Below, piece by piece: positions 1 to 9,367 of a stretch of 64,000 bases of DNA (position 1 is the first letter of the stretch; each line of letters begins with the position of its first letter). A model generated the notes under the pieces. It did no database searches and had not been told where the DNA came from. It saw only the letters and a list, made by a program, of their open reading frames with translations. The stretch is from Fodinibius sp051746985 (GTDB lineage Bacteria > Bacteroidota > Rhodothermia > Balneolales > Balneolaceae), in contig JBNJFP010000008.1 of assembly GCA_051746985.1 (NCBI GenBank), positions 40,239 through 104,238 on the forward strand, read 5' to 3'. A program made the translations under genes and the position numbers.

Positions 1-291
1 ATTCATATAATCATCCACAAACCGGTCGATCACCCAGTCGCCGAACTCGTCACGGATATCCACGATAAAATGTTTGAAGCCATGTTTAACGGCAATCTGT
101 CGCGCGTCGTTCATGGATTCGAGGGTACAGCATCCGGTTTCTTTATCCGATTTGCCGCCCACGCGGGAGTAATCCCACGTTTTCATCGTAATTCCGATGA
201 CATCATATCCTTGTTCTTTGAGCATTACCGCTGCCACAGAGGAATCAACTCCTCCGCTCATAGCCACTAATACTCTTCCTTTGCTACTCAT
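1..291 (-). CDS. mnmA: tRNA-specific 2-thiouridylase MnmA, N-terminal part
   Basis: The first 97 codons of a gene that runs off the left edge of the window. The translation begins MSSKGRVLVAMSGGVDSSVA and so carries the PP-loop ATP-pyrophosphatase motif SGGVDSS at about residues 12-18. It continues with GITMKTWDYS and a CC pair in ETGCCTLESMNDARQIA, the arrangement seen in MnmA/TrmU. The enzyme adenylates U34 in the anticodon of tRNA-Lys, -Glu and -Gln and inserts sulfur to make 2-thiouridine in the cytoplasm. The ATG lies 106 bases downstream of the HNH gene on the same strand, so the two may be co-transcribed. The second half, with the other catalytic cysteine, is outside the window. Identity is fairly certain from the N-terminus. 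Confidence 0.9.
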   Translation of the reverse strand, partial: MSSKGRVLVAMSGGVDSSVAAVMLKEQGYDVIGITMKTWDYSRVGGKSDKETGCCTLESMNDARQIAVKHGFKHFIVDIRDEFGDWVIDRFVDDYMN

Positions 292-397
292 TGTACTGAT
301 TCAATTTGAAAGTGTGAATGAACCCCAAAGATAAGGGTTTTTTATGTAAGTGTTGTGAAGAGAATTGCAGGGATTTTGTAGCTGTAAAATGGACTTC

Positions 398-898
398 TTA
401 TTGCATGTAAAGATAGGGTTTCCAATCTTCCTGAACGCCTCCCAGAATTGATTGTAAAAAGGTGATATGGATAGGACGAAAAGGCTTTTGGTTGAGTGGC
501 ATTTTTGCTTCTTGCGGGGTTCGGTTGCCTTTCTCAACGTTGCACGTATTACAGGCTGTGACCAGATTCTCCCAAGTGTCCCGGCCGCCACGACTTTTAG
601 GCAATACGTGATCGATTGTAAGATTTTTTGAAGATCCACAATACTGGCAGGTTTTGTGATCGCGTTTCATGATATTATGGCGCGATAAGACAATCTGATT
701 GTATGGAATATTGATGTAGCGGCGCAATCGAATGACCGATGGGTAGGAAAATTCCTCAGAAACCGTACTGATAGTACGTTCGGGATAATCGTGGAGCATT
801 TCGGCTTTATCTAAAAACAACAACTTTACGGACCGATGCACCGAACAAATGCTCAGCGGTTGGTAATCCTTATTTAATACCAGAACATTGGCGTCCAT
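398..898 (-). CDS. HNH endonuclease
   Basis: A protein of about 166 residues with a classic HNH/zinc-ribbon nuclease core. It has CQYCG, then the H-N-H segment starting DHVLPKSRGGRDTWENLV, then CNTCN, giving two CxxC pairs for a structural zinc ion. The N-terminus VLVLNKDYQPLSICSVHRSV is typical of a small stand-alone HNH family that is widespread in Bacteroidota and cyanobacteria. The frame opens at an ATG at 913, but I prefer the ATG at 898 because family members start three or four residues before the VLVLN motif. The substrate is unknown. There is no methyltransferase or phage gene next to it, so a housekeeping role in DNA processing is as likely as defence. It lies upstream of mnmA on the same strand and is divergent from glutamate dehydrogenase. 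Confidence 0.85.
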   Translation of the reverse strand: MDANVLVLNKDYQPLSICSVHRSVKLLFLDKAEMLHDYPERTISTVSEEFSYPSVIRLRRYINIPYNQIVLSRHNIMKRDHKTCQYCGSSKNLTIDHVLPKSRGGRDTWENLVTACNTCNVEKGNRTPQEAKMPLNQKPFRPIHITFLQSILGGVQEDWKPYLYMQ

Positions 899-948
899 AG
901 CATGTAAATTCAATTACGAGGTAAAAGTTGTTGCCTGAAAGGCATACA

Positions 949-987
949 AACGTTGATATCAACGTTAATGTGTAGAATCAACATTAA
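949..987. promoter_or_regulatory. Palindrome and direct repeats between divergent genes (operator candidate)
   Basis: AACGTTGATATCAACGTT at 949-966 is a perfect 18-base palindrome. It overlaps an 11-base unit ATCAAC(G/A)TTAA that occurs at 958-968 and again at 977-987, 19 bases apart. A further inverted pair TTAATGT/ACATTAA spans 965-987. The block lies in the 310-base spacer between the divergent HNH and glutamate dehydrogenase genes, where a regulator could act on both. No cognate regulator is encoded nearby. The repeats are seen directly; the operator role is inferred. Confidence 0.4.
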
Positions 988-1208
988 ATTTTATTCAAAT
1001 GCAACATTTTGCACAACGGTAAAATTTCCTAAAGCTATTGTACCATCAGGCAGCAAATGCCATCGGATTTTATTTTAAATATAACTTATATGATCTAAGA
1101 AAATTTTATACCTTTCTGCCTTCAAAAAATGGGATTTACTGATTAAAGTCGTAAACTATTTCCCACAGCTGAAAATTATAAACCAACAAGATTTTGTAAC
1201 TACTTTTT

Positions 1209-2516
1209 ATGCCTTATAACAAAAATGTGTACGCCACCGATTACTATAAGGAACCGGGGCCAAAGTTGGATGAAGACTCTCCTTTCGAATCAATGTTGGA
1301 GCGGTTTCGTTTTGCCGCAGAAGTACTTGATCTCGATGAAGGAATGTTTCAGTATTTGGCAAGTCCGGTAAAACAGGTAACCGTTTCGATTCCTATTGTA
1401 ATGGATACCGGAGATATCCGTGTTTTTGAAGGATATCGCGTTATCCATAATAACTTGCTGGGCCCATCCAAAGGGGGGATTCGTTATGCGCCTGATGTAA
1501 CCCTCGAGGAAGTGAATGCCTTGGCGGCATGGATGACCTGGAAATGTGCCATCGCAAATGTGCCATTTGGTGGCGCTAAAGGGGGCGTTCGTGTTGACCC
1601 TAAACATCTTTCGGATGGCGAACTTGAGCGACTAACCCGACGATATACGGCCAACATGTTGGAGGTTTTTGGGCCCGATCGCGATATTCCGGCACCCGAC
1701 ATGAATACCAATGAACAGGTGATGGCGTGGGTGATGGATACCTATAGCATGAATGCTCATAAAACCGAAACAGCTGTAGTAACCGGTAAACCCATTATTT
1801 TGGGGGGCTCTCACGGCCGTAAAGAAGCTACGGGACGTGGCGTGGTAACGGTTACATTGGCGGCACTAAATAAAGTGGGAATTTTGCCCAATAAATGTAC
1901 AACCGTGGTGCAGGGGTTCGGTAATGTAGGTTCGGTAAGTGCAAAGCTGATGTATGAGCAAGGCGCAAAAGTCATTGCTATCAGTGATATCTCTGGTGGA
2001 TATTATAATAAGGACGGCATCGATATACCCGCGGCCATGGAGTATGCCAAGAATAATAACAATTCACTGGAAGGTTTTACGGAAGCAGATAACATTAGCA
2101 ACGAGGAATTGTTGCAGCTCGAATGCGATGTGTTAATACCGGCGGCCAAAGAAGATCAGATTAATAAAAAGAATGCCCCCAATATAAATGCAAAAATTAT
2201 TGCTGAAGGGGCAAACGGGCCAGTAACGGCTAACGCAGATTCCATTCTTGAGGATAAAGGTATCATGGTTGTTCCTGATATTCTTGCCAACGCAGGTGGG
2301 GTAACCGTTTCATATTTTGAATGGGTGCAGGATCGTCAGGGATATTTTTGGACCGAAGAACGTGTTAACCGACGTCTTAACCGGATGATGCGAAATGCCT
2401 TTGACAATGTTTTTGAGGTGCGTAACAAATATGATATTACCCTGCGGCAGGCCGCTTATGTTTTTGGAATAAACAAAGTGGCAATGACGTTGCGATTACG
2501 TGGACTTTACGCCTAA
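1209..2516 (+). CDS. gdhA: Glutamate dehydrogenase (Glu/Leu/Phe/Val family)
   Basis: A 435-residue amino-acid dehydrogenase. The N-terminal domain carries GPSKGGIRYAP and FGGAKGGVRVDP, which supply the substrate and catalytic lysines, followed by PAPDMNTNEQVMAWVMDTYS. The Rossmann domain has the NAD(P)-binding GFGNVGSVSA at about residue 238. The C-terminus NAGGVTVSYFEWVQDRQGYF is typical of hexameric catabolic-type glutamate dehydrogenases about 420-440 residues long. It interconverts glutamate with 2-oxoglutarate plus ammonia in the cytoplasm. Cofactor preference cannot be read with certainty. The gene stands alone, with a palindromic block upstream and the RsbW-like gene 47 bases downstream. 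A leucine dehydrogenase is less likely because those are about 360 residues. Confidence 0.93.
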   Translation: MPYNKNVYATDYYKEPGPKLDEDSPFESMLERFRFAAEVLDLDEGMFQYLASPVKQVTVSIPIVMDTGDIRVFEGYRVIHNNLLGPSKGGIRYAPDVTLEEVNALAAWMTWKCAIANVPFGGAKGGVRVDPKHLSDGELERLTRRYTANMLEVFGPDRDIPAPDMNTNEQVMAWVMDTYSMNAHKTETAVVTGKPIILGGSHGRKEATGRGVVTVTLAALNKVGILPNKCTTVVQGFGNVGSVSAKLMYEQGAKVIAISDISGGYYNKDGIDIPAAMEYAKNNNNSLEGFTEADNISNEELLQLECDVLIPAAKEDQINKKNAPNINAKIIAEGANGPVTANADSILEDKGIMVVPDILANAGGVTVSYFEWVQDRQGYFWTEERVNRRLNRMMRNAFDNVFEVRNKYDITLRQAAYVFGINKVAMTLRLRGLYA

Positions 2517-2563
2517 TTTTACAGGAATGTTGGAGTAGAGCATTCCTTTTAGATCTCTGTTAT

Positions 2564-2983
2564 ATGTCGAAACCCGATACGAAAAAATTGGTGCTGGATT
2601 CTAAATTTGAGGAGATGGAACGGCTCGAGCCTTTCATTGATGAGCTTAAGCAGTGGGCAAACTTTGACGATGAGGATTCCAGCAGAATCATGCTTACACT
2701 GAGCGAAGCCGTCAATAATGCCATCATGCACGGTAATAAGGAGAATCCTGATAAAAAGGTATGTGTGGTATCACGGTTCGATGCTGAAAGCGATATCCTC
2801 ACGATAAGTGTGGAAGACGAGGGTGCGGGATTTAACCCCGATGACATTCCAGATCCGCTAAAAGAAGAAAACCTGTTTAATGAGGGGGGGCGGGGTGTTT
2901 ATCTGATTGAACAGTATGCCGACGAGCTGCAGTTTTTGAAAGGAGGCACAAAAGCGGTTATCACTTTTAAGCTTAATGGATAG
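2564..2983 (+). CDS. RsbW-like serine kinase / anti-sigma factor (HATPase)
   Basis: A 139-residue single-domain GHKL ATPase. The N-box reads LSEAVNNAIMHGNK at about residues 46-59, the G1 box is VEDEGAGFNPDD, and the G2-like loop is GGRGVYLIEQYADEL. Size and motifs match the RsbW/SpoIIAB/BtrW group, which bind or phosphorylate STAS-domain antagonists and can sequester sigma factors. No STAS protein, PP2C phosphatase or sigma factor lies beside it, so its partner must be elsewhere. The start ATG is clear, and a strong bidirectional terminator follows directly. The family is secure, the target is unknown. Confidence 0.85.
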   Translation: MSKPDTKKLVLDSKFEEMERLEPFIDELKQWANFDDEDSSRIMLTLSEAVNNAIMHGNKENPDKKVCVVSRFDAESDILTISVEDEGAGFNPDDIPDPLKEENLFNEGGRGVYLIEQYADELQFLKGGTKAVITFKLNG

Positions 2984-2997
2984 TTTTTTCCAAAAAG

Positions 2998-3034
2998 AAA
3001 AAGGCGATGAAGTAATATTCATCGCCTTTTTTTT
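2998..3034. terminator. Bidirectional Rho-independent terminator
   Basis: The arms AAGGCGATGA (3001-3010) and TCATCGCCTT (3019-3028) form a perfect 10-bp stem with an 8-base loop. An A-run lies on the left and a run of eight T on the right. The element sits between the convergent RsbW-like gene and thioredoxin and can end transcription from both sides. Confidence 0.85.
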
Positions 3035-3054
3035 ATGGAGTAATTCGTTTACCG

Positions 3055-3390
3055 TTAGTTGGTAAGTTGTGCTTCTAACTGCTTTTTAAGCTGAGCTTTA
3101 GGCACCGCTCCAACAATTTGATCAACGACTTCACCGTCTTTAAAAATCAGGAGTGACGGAATACTGCGGATTCCATACTTTGTTGATGTTTCGGGATTAG
3201 AATCCACATCCACCTTTCCAATTTTAGCTTTGCCTTCAAACTCTTTGGCCAGTTCTTCAACAATGGGTCCAACCATTTTGCAGGGACCGCACCATTCTGC
3301 CCAAAAATCGACCAAAACCGGTTTGTTAGATTCCGCGTTTAAGACTTCTTCTTCAAATGAGTCGTCTGTAAATTTAACTGCTTTACTCAT
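3055..3390 (-). CDS. trxA: Thioredoxin
   Basis: A 111-residue thioredoxin of canonical length. The redox-active site FWAEWCGPCKM lies at about residues 29-39, and the cis-proline loop reads RSIPSLLIFKDGE at about residues 74-86. There is no signal peptide, so it acts in the cytoplasm as the disulfide reductant for ribonucleotide reductase, methionine sulfoxide reductase and similar enzymes. It is transcribed convergently with the RsbW-like gene, and the two share a terminator. It lies 122 bases downstream of dnaE's stop on the same strand's upstream side, which leaves room for its own promoter. Confidence 0.95.
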   Translation of the reverse strand: MSKAVKFTDDSFEEEVLNAESNKPVLVDFWAEWCGPCKMVGPIVEELAKEFEGKAKIGKVDVDSNPETSTKYGIRSIPSLLIFKDGEVVDQIVGAVPKAQLKKQLEAQLTN

Positions 3391-3512
3391 ATTGCACCTT
3401 CATCTTCATTAATTATTATTACATATCCTTTAGTAAAACGTCATTAATATCGGGTAATATAATCCAATTATCACATCGTTTCTTATTATGGATGATATCA
3501 CAAAAATTTATC

Positions 3513-6500
3513 TTACCGCCTATTGCCATTATAGCGGTTTAAGGCAACTGACTCTTTGCCGATGATCGATTTTAGCCCGTCCAATAACTCTTCGTTGGGA
3601 TCAACAACAAATTTGCGGACGAGCATGGCAAAGGGACGTTTTGCTTCACTGCTTAACACATTAAAGCGCACATTCGTTTGTCCTTGATTTTCTTTAAACA
3701 GTTCTGCCATTTGTTGTAAATCATTGTCATCCACGTAGTTGGTATCGATATCCAGTTTTAGCTCGATTTGATCCTGATACTTTTCGCGCATACTCTCAAT
3801 CCGTTCAAACCCATTGGCGATAATTTGTAGTTTGCCCCGGGATGAATCAAAATTACCATCTACGACCACGCGCGTATCTTCTTGTATCATACCAAGGCAG
3901 CGATCATATACCTCATTAAAAACGACCACTTCAACGTGACCGTGGCGATCTTCCATCTCCAGAAAAGCAAAAGGACGACCCTTTTTGTCGGTAACCCGGT
4001 TTACTTTGGTAATGATTCCAGCGACACGGACTTCCGTTTTATCACTAAGCTGATTGAGCTCCTCAGCATCAAGCGTATGCGAGCAAAAAATGCGTACATC
4101 CTCCTGGTATTTGTCCAGCGGATGCCCACTTAGGTAAAAGCCGATAAGCTCACGTTCATTGTTCAGGCGCTCAATATTGGACCATTGCTTAACCGGCTCG
4201 AGCGTAGGCTCATCAATAGCGGAGGAGTTGTCCCCATCGCTACCAAAGAGATCAGACTGGTTCGAGTTTTCCATCTCCTGTACGCGCGATCCATAACTGA
4301 GCAATATCTCCATGTGTTGCAACAGCTGTCGGCGGTTGGGGTTCAGCTCATCAAAAGCCCCTGCCTGAAAAAGGCTTTCCAGCGTTCGTTTGTTGCAGAC
4401 ACTGGAGTCCACGCGGCGCGCAAAATCATAAATCGATTCGAACCGTCCACTGTCTTCCCGTTCCTTTACGATTTCGGCCACTACATTCGTACCTACCCCC
4501 TTAATGGCTTCCATTCCGTATTGGATGCGTCCGTCAACGGCTACAAACTTACCCTGACCGGTATTAATATTGGGCGGATCAACAGTGATGCCCATGCGGT
4601 TACACTCCTCAATGAACTTCGACACCTTGTCGATGTCACCCATATTATGGCTAAGCACCGCCGCCATATATTCCGCGGGATAATTAGCCTTAAAAAAGGC
4701 CGTTTGATACGCCACTACCGAGTAGGCCGCCGAGTGCGATTTGTTAAAGCCGTAGTTGGCAAACTCGGCCATAATGTCGAAAAGCTCCTCGGCTTTTTCT
4801 TCGCCTACTCCATTTTCGATCGCGCGCTTAGTAAAAATAGCGCGCTGCTCATCCATCACCTTTTTCTTCTTCTTACCCATGGCCCGGCGCAGCAGATCGG
4901 CTTCACCGAGCGAGTAATTGGCGATTTTCTGAGCCGCTTTCATGATCTGCTCCTGGTAAATCATAATACCGTAGGTAGGTTCCAGAAGCTCTTCAAGATC
5001 AGGGTGTGGATATTCTACCTCGGTCCGTCCATGCTTGCGATCAATATACTCGGGGATAAACTGCATAGGACCCGGACGATAGAGCGCGTTCATGGCAATG
5101 AGATCATCCAGTTCGGTCGGTTTTAGCTGTTTGAGATACTTCCGCATACCGTCCGATTCGAACTGGAACGTACCAATGGTATTTCCTTTTTGATAGAGCT
5201 CAAATGTCTTTTCGTCATTTTCGGGAATTTCATCCAGCTCGTAGTGAATGCCGTGATTCTTCTCGACGTACGCAATAGATGTTTTCAGGATGGATAACGT
5301 TTTTAATCCCAAAAAGTCCATCTTCAGCAGGCCGCATTCCTCCGCGTGCGGACCGTCGTACTGGGTGATAAGTTCCTTATCCTTAGACAGAGCTACCGGC
5401 ACATATTCGCTGATTTCGCCCGGCGCAATAATAACGCCCGCCGCATGGATGCCTGTTTGTCGGGCAGAGCCTTCCAGCGTTCGCGCAAAGCGCATCATCT
5501 TTTGCACCTGTGGATCGGGATGCTCAAAAAGCTGCTCAATATCTTTCGCTGATTCGGGGTTTTTGGATGGGTTCAGAACCTTGTCAAAGGTATTAACGCC
5601 CGGCTGGTCGGGAAAGAGTTTCGTAATACGATTGACTTCTTCGAGCGGCACCCCAAGCACACGTCCCACGTCGCGGATGGCCGTTTTGGCTTTCATCGTG
5701 CCATAGGTGACAATCTGAGCCACTTTTTCACGACCGTATTTTTCAACAACGTAATCAATTACTTCCTGTCGGCCATGATCATCAAAGTCAATATCAATAT
5801 CCGGTGGACTCACACGCTCGGGATTCAAAAAACGCTCAAACAGCAGATCGTGTCGCATGGGATCCACGTTGATAATTCCCAAACAATAGGCCACGACCGA
5901 GCCCGCCGCCGAACCACGTCCCGGTCCAACGAATACATCGCGTTTGCGGGCCTCGGTAGTAAAATCCTGCGTAATCAAAAAATAGCCTGAAAAATCCATT
6001 CGGCTGATAATGCCGAGTTCTTGCTCGATACGCTCGCTTATTTCCTGGGTGATTTCGCCATATCGTTCTTTTGCTCCCTCATAGGTCATGTGACGCAGGT
6101 AGTCATCCATCGAATCAAACTGGTCGGGGATGCTGTAGTGCGGCAGCAGCAGCTCCGAACTCAGATCGATATTATCAACCTTTTCGATAATTTCATTGGT
6201 GTTGTCAATGGCCGATGGGAGGTCACTAAACAGTTCCTCCATCTCCTCGGGCGTTTTCAGGTAGAAATCGGTATTCAGGTTGTTGTCATCATCCGTAAAA
6301 CGAAAGCGATTGGGATCGTTGATATCGGCATTGGTTTGTAGGGCAAGTAGAATATCATGGGCTTCAGAATCCTCTTCATCTACATAGTGACAGTCATTGG
6401 TGGCCACCATTTTTACGTTGTATTCCTTCGACCATTTGACCAATGTTTCGTTACAGCGATCTTGGTCATTAAGCCCGTGCCGCTGCAGCTCGATATAGTA

Positions 6501-6995
6501 GTCATCCCCAAACACATTCAGGTACCACTCAAAAAGCGCCCGGGCTTCTTTTTCTGTCTTGTTGATGATGTACTGATTTATCTCGCTGGCTATACAGCAG
6601 GTTGTGGCAATAAGTCCTTCGGAGTGCTCGGCCAGGGTCGGTTTGTCTATGCGCGGCTTATAATACATGCCATCGGTATAGCCGAGCGAACATAGTTTGG
6701 ATAGGTTTTTATAGCCCGTCATGTTTTTGGCCAGCAATACCTGGTGGTAGCGGGTGCGGTCTTTTTTGTCCTCCATCCCCGAGGGGGTGATATAAAACTC
6801 ACAGCCAATAATGGGTTTTACATCGTGTTTATTGGCCGTATTCACAAACTCGGGCACCCCAAACATATTACCGTGGTCGGTAATGGCAATGCCGGGCATA
6901 CCGTGTTTTTTAGATTTCTTGATGAGCTGATTGATGCTCGCGGCCCCGTCGAGCATGCTAAATTGCGTGTGGTTATGGAGGTGTGAAAAGTTCAT
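3513..6995 (-). CDS. dnaE: DNA polymerase III subunit alpha
   Basis: The replicative polymerase catalytic subunit, 1160 residues, of the DnaE1 type. It starts with a PHP domain (HLHNHTQFSMLDGA, residues about 5-18). The palm follows, with PGRGSAAGSVVAYCLG at about 357 and the catalytic acidic cluster PDIDIDFDD at about 397-405. Then come the finger region, an HhH segment near 840-900, and an OB-fold at about 980-1060 (VRVAGIITKVNRVTDKKGRP). Length matches bacterial DnaE1. DnaE3, PolC and DnaE2 are excluded by domain order and length. The gene is divergent from pyrG across a 161-base spacer, and no terminator is obvious before thioredoxin. Confidence 0.96.
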   Translation of the reverse strand: MNFSHLHNHTQFSMLDGAASINQLIKKSKKHGMPGIAITDHGNMFGVPEFVNTANKHDVKPIIGCEFYITPSGMEDKKDRTRYHQVLLAKNMTGYKNLSKLCSLGYTDGMYYKPRIDKPTLAEHSEGLIATTCCIASEINQYIINKTEKEARALFEWYLNVFGDDYYIELQRHGLNDQDRCNETLVKWSKEYNVKMVATNDCHYVDEEDSEAHDILLALQTNADINDPNRFRFTDDDNNLNTDFYLKTPEEMEELFSDLPSAIDNTNEIIEKVDNIDLSSELLLPHYSIPDQFDSMDDYLRHMTYEGAKERYGEITQEISERIEQELGIISRMDFSGYFLITQDFTTEARKRDVFVGPGRGSAAGSVVAYCLGIINVDPMRHDLLFERFLNPERVSPPDIDIDFDDHGRQEVIDYVVEKYGREKVAQIVTYGTMKAKTAIRDVGRVLGVPLEEVNRITKLFPDQPGVNTFDKVLNPSKNPESAKDIEQLFEHPDPQVQKMMRFARTLEGSARQTGIHAAGVIIAPGEISEYVPVALSKDKELITQYDGPHAEECGLLKMDFLGLKTLSILKTSIAYVEKNHGIHYELDEIPENDEKTFELYQKGNTIGTFQFESDGMRKYLKQLKPTELDDLIAMNALYRPGPMQFIPEYIDRKHGRTEVEYPHPDLEELLEPTYGIMIYQEQIMKAAQKIANYSLGEADLLRRAMGKKKKKVMDEQRAIFTKRAIENGVGEEKAEELFDIMAEFANYGFNKSHSAAYSVVAYQTAFFKANYPAEYMAAVLSHNMGDIDKVSKFIEECNRMGITVDPPNINTGQGKFVAVDGRIQYGMEAIKGVGTNVVAEIVKEREDSGRFESIYDFARRVDSSVCNKRTLESLFQAGAFDELNPNRRQLLQHMEILLSYGSRVQEMENSNQSDLFGSDGDNSSAIDEPTLEPVKQWSNIERLNNERELIGFYLSGHPLDKYQEDVRIFCSHTLDAEELNQLSDKTEVRVAGIITKVNRVTDKKGRPFAFLEMEDRHGHVEVVVFNEVYDRCLGMIQEDTRVVVDGNFDSSRGKLQIIANGFERIESMREKYQDQIELKLDIDTNYVDDNDLQQMAELFKENQGQTNVRFNVLSSEAKRPFAMLVRKFVVDPNEELLDGLKSIIGKESVALNRYNGNRR

Positions 6996-7156
6996 TCAGG
7001 CGAATTATTTTGATCTCAGATTGGGATAATAATACTATTCCTGAGCCACAAAATTAAGGCGGATCTTGGGATAAATTTTTAAAAATTACTTATTCATGTT
7101 TGAATGGTGATCCGAAACATTCTATTTTTAGCTTTACCTCAACTAACTGATCTGAT

Positions 7157-8809
7157 ATGGCCACCAAATATATCTTCGTAACGGGCGGAGTTACATCTTC
7201 ACTGGGAAAGGGAATCATTTGTGCCTCGCTGGGGCGACTGCTGGTTGCACGCGGATTAAGTGTGACGGTTCAAAAACTTGATCCCTATATAAATGTCGAC
7301 CCCGGTACCATGAATCCCTACGAACACGGAGAGGTATATGTGACCGAAGATGGGGCCGAGACCGATCTGGATTTAGGGCATTATGAGCGGTTCTTGGATA
7401 TTAAGACATCACAAGAAAATAATGTAACTACCGGGCGTATTTATAACGATGTTATTTCGAAAGAGCGCCAGGGTGCCTATCTGGGGAAAACGGTGCAGGT
7501 GATTCCGCATATTACCGACGAGATAAAATCTCATATTGTGGCGCTGGGCGAATCCGGGGATTACGATGTAGTGATTACTGAGATTGGCGGAACGGTGGGC
7601 GATATCGAAAGTCTGCCCTATATTGAGGCTGTCCGTCAGCTTCGCTACGATGTAGGGCGGCAAAATACGCTATCAATTCACCTGACGTTGGTACCATATT
7701 TATCGGCTGCGCGTGAGCTCAAAACCAAACCCACCCAGCACTCGGTAAAAACGCTCTCCGAAAGTGGGCTCCAGCCCGATGTAATTGTAGCACGATCGGA
7801 GTACGAGCTTGACGATACCATACGTAATAAGATCGCTCAGTTTTGTAACGTAGAATATGAAGATGTGATTGCTTCTCTCGATGCGGAAAGCATTTATCAG
7901 GTTCCACTGTTGATGCAAGATGAAGGTTTGGATAGCCGCGTCATACAGAAGTTAAAATTGGATGCGGGTGATGCTGATCTCGAACGCTGGAAGGGATTTG
8001 TAGAGGCGGTTCGAAATCCATCCACCAAAATAACCCTTGCGCTGGTGGGTAAATATGTTGAGCATCATGATGCCTATAAATCTATTGTGGAGGCCTTTTT
8101 CCATGCCGGTGCGGTAAACGATTGCGAAGTAGATATTTGTTGGGTGCAGTCGGATGACTTGTCGGACGAAAATGTCAGTGACAAGCTTGATGGTGTGAGC
8201 GGCGTATTGGTTGCGCCCGGCTTTGGTGCACGTGGAATCGATGGGAAGTTGGCTGCAGCGAAATATGCCCGAGAAAATGAGATCCCGTACTTGGGTATTT
8301 GTCTGGGCATGCAGTGTGCGGTTATCGAGTATGCCCGCAATGTTTGTGGATGGGATACGGCCAATAGCACCGAGTTTGATGAGGATACAGAATATCCCAT
8401 TATCGACCTTATGCCCGATCAGAAAAATATTGAAGATAAGGGCGGAACCATGCGATTGGGGCTGTATGATTGTAAAATCAAAAAAGGGACTAAGACATTT
8501 GAAGCGTATGGCAAGGAGCTTGTTCAGGAGCGGCACCGCCACCGTTACGAGGTGAATAATAATTTACGATATAAATTGGTTGAGGATGGAATGAATCTGG
8601 TTGGGTTTAACCCCGAGCGTGACTTGGTTGAAATTGTTGAAATTCCCGATCATCCTTGGTTTGTAGGTGTGCAGTTCCATCCCGAATATTGTTCAACAGT
8701 AAATAATCCCCAACCGCTTTTTGTGGATTTTGTAAAGGCAGCCCTCAAACATGCCAAAGAGCACGATTTGGCTGAGCCTATTAAAAGGGAAAAAGTTGTC
8801 ATCAACTAA
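7157..8809 (+). CDS. pyrG: CTP synthase
   Basis: A 550-residue glutamine-dependent CTP synthase, which converts UTP to CTP in the last step of pyrimidine nucleotide synthesis. The N-terminal synthetase domain opens with KYIFVTGGVTSSLGKG, containing the ATP-binding loop. The C-terminal class I amidotransferase domain has the nucleophile elbow YLGICLGMQ with Cys at about 381 and the His-Glu pair in FHPEY at about 508-510. Length is standard. It heads a long run of plus-strand genes, and the Nudix gene starts 11 bases after its stop, so at least those two are probably one transcript. Confidence 0.97.
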   Translation: MATKYIFVTGGVTSSLGKGIICASLGRLLVARGLSVTVQKLDPYINVDPGTMNPYEHGEVYVTEDGAETDLDLGHYERFLDIKTSQENNVTTGRIYNDVISKERQGAYLGKTVQVIPHITDEIKSHIVALGESGDYDVVITEIGGTVGDIESLPYIEAVRQLRYDVGRQNTLSIHLTLVPYLSAARELKTKPTQHSVKTLSESGLQPDVIVARSEYELDDTIRNKIAQFCNVEYEDVIASLDAESIYQVPLLMQDEGLDSRVIQKLKLDAGDADLERWKGFVEAVRNPSTKITLALVGKYVEHHDAYKSIVEAFFHAGAVNDCEVDICWVQSDDLSDENVSDKLDGVSGVLVAPGFGARGIDGKLAAAKYARENEIPYLGICLGMQCAVIEYARNVCGWDTANSTEFDEDTEYPIIDLMPDQKNIEDKGGTMRLGLYDCKIKKGTKTFEAYGKELVQERHRHRYEVNNNLRYKLVEDGMNLVGFNPERDLVEIVEIPDHPWFVGVQFHPEYCSTVNNPQPLFVDFVKAALKHAKEHDLAEPIKREKVVIN

Positions 8810-8820
8810 ATAATTAAGCT

Positions 8821-9282
8821 ATGTCTCCGGATCAGCCGTTCGCTAATAAGTTACGAGTTCGTGTTTGTGGACTGTTGATTCAGGCGGATCAAATTTTATT
8901 GGCGCAAATCCATTCACCCATTTCAGATAAGTTGGTCTGGATGCCGCCCGGTGGTGGACTTTCCTTTGGTGAGTCGATGAAGGATTGCTTGAAACGGGAG
9001 TTTAGGGAGGAGACTAATCTTTCGGTGGAAGTTCATGAGCTGGTGCATGTTAACGAATTGTTGAAAAAGTCGTACCACGCCGTGGAGTGTTTTTTTGAAG
9101 TTAAAAGAACAAGCGGCGAGGAAAAACTTGGTAAGGATCCCGAGTTGTCTTGGGATCGCCAGATGCTGCGCGATTTGCAATGGGTTCCGCTCAAAGAACT
9201 CTCGGAAATTAACTTTGCCCCGTCCAGCCTTGTGCAAAAACTAAACGATTGGGATCGACGGTTTAATTATCCGGTGTTGTAA
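8821..9282 (+). CDS. Nudix hydrolase
   Basis: A 153-residue protein with a Nudix box GGLSFGESMKDCLKREFREE followed by TNL. This fits G-x5-E-x7-REUxEExGU except that Asn replaces the usual Gly near the end. The catalytic glutamates of REFREE are intact, so hydrolysis of a nucleoside-diphosphate-linked substrate is expected; the substrate itself cannot be read from sequence. It is closely spaced behind pyrG (11 bases), which suggests a nucleotide-pool role such as clearance of a damaged or surplus nucleotide. That link is inference from position only. Confidence 0.85.
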   Translation: MSPDQPFANKLRVRVCGLLIQADQILLAQIHSPISDKLVWMPPGGGLSFGESMKDCLKREFREETNLSVEVHELVHVNELLKKSYHAVECFFEVKRTSGEEKLGKDPELSWDRQMLRDLQWVPLKELSEINFAPSSLVQKLNDWDRRFNYPVL

Positions 9283-9367
9283 TAGTTGATCGTTAAATCG
9301 ATCACAATCTGTTTTTTATCCTAACGGGATTATTATAAATTTAGATGCTCAATTTTTAACCATATCT

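Noticed and set aside
4185..5126. Long plus-strand frame of 313 codons inside dnaE
   Set aside because: The minus strand encodes a complete, motif-rich polymerase here. The antisense frame has no recognisable domain.
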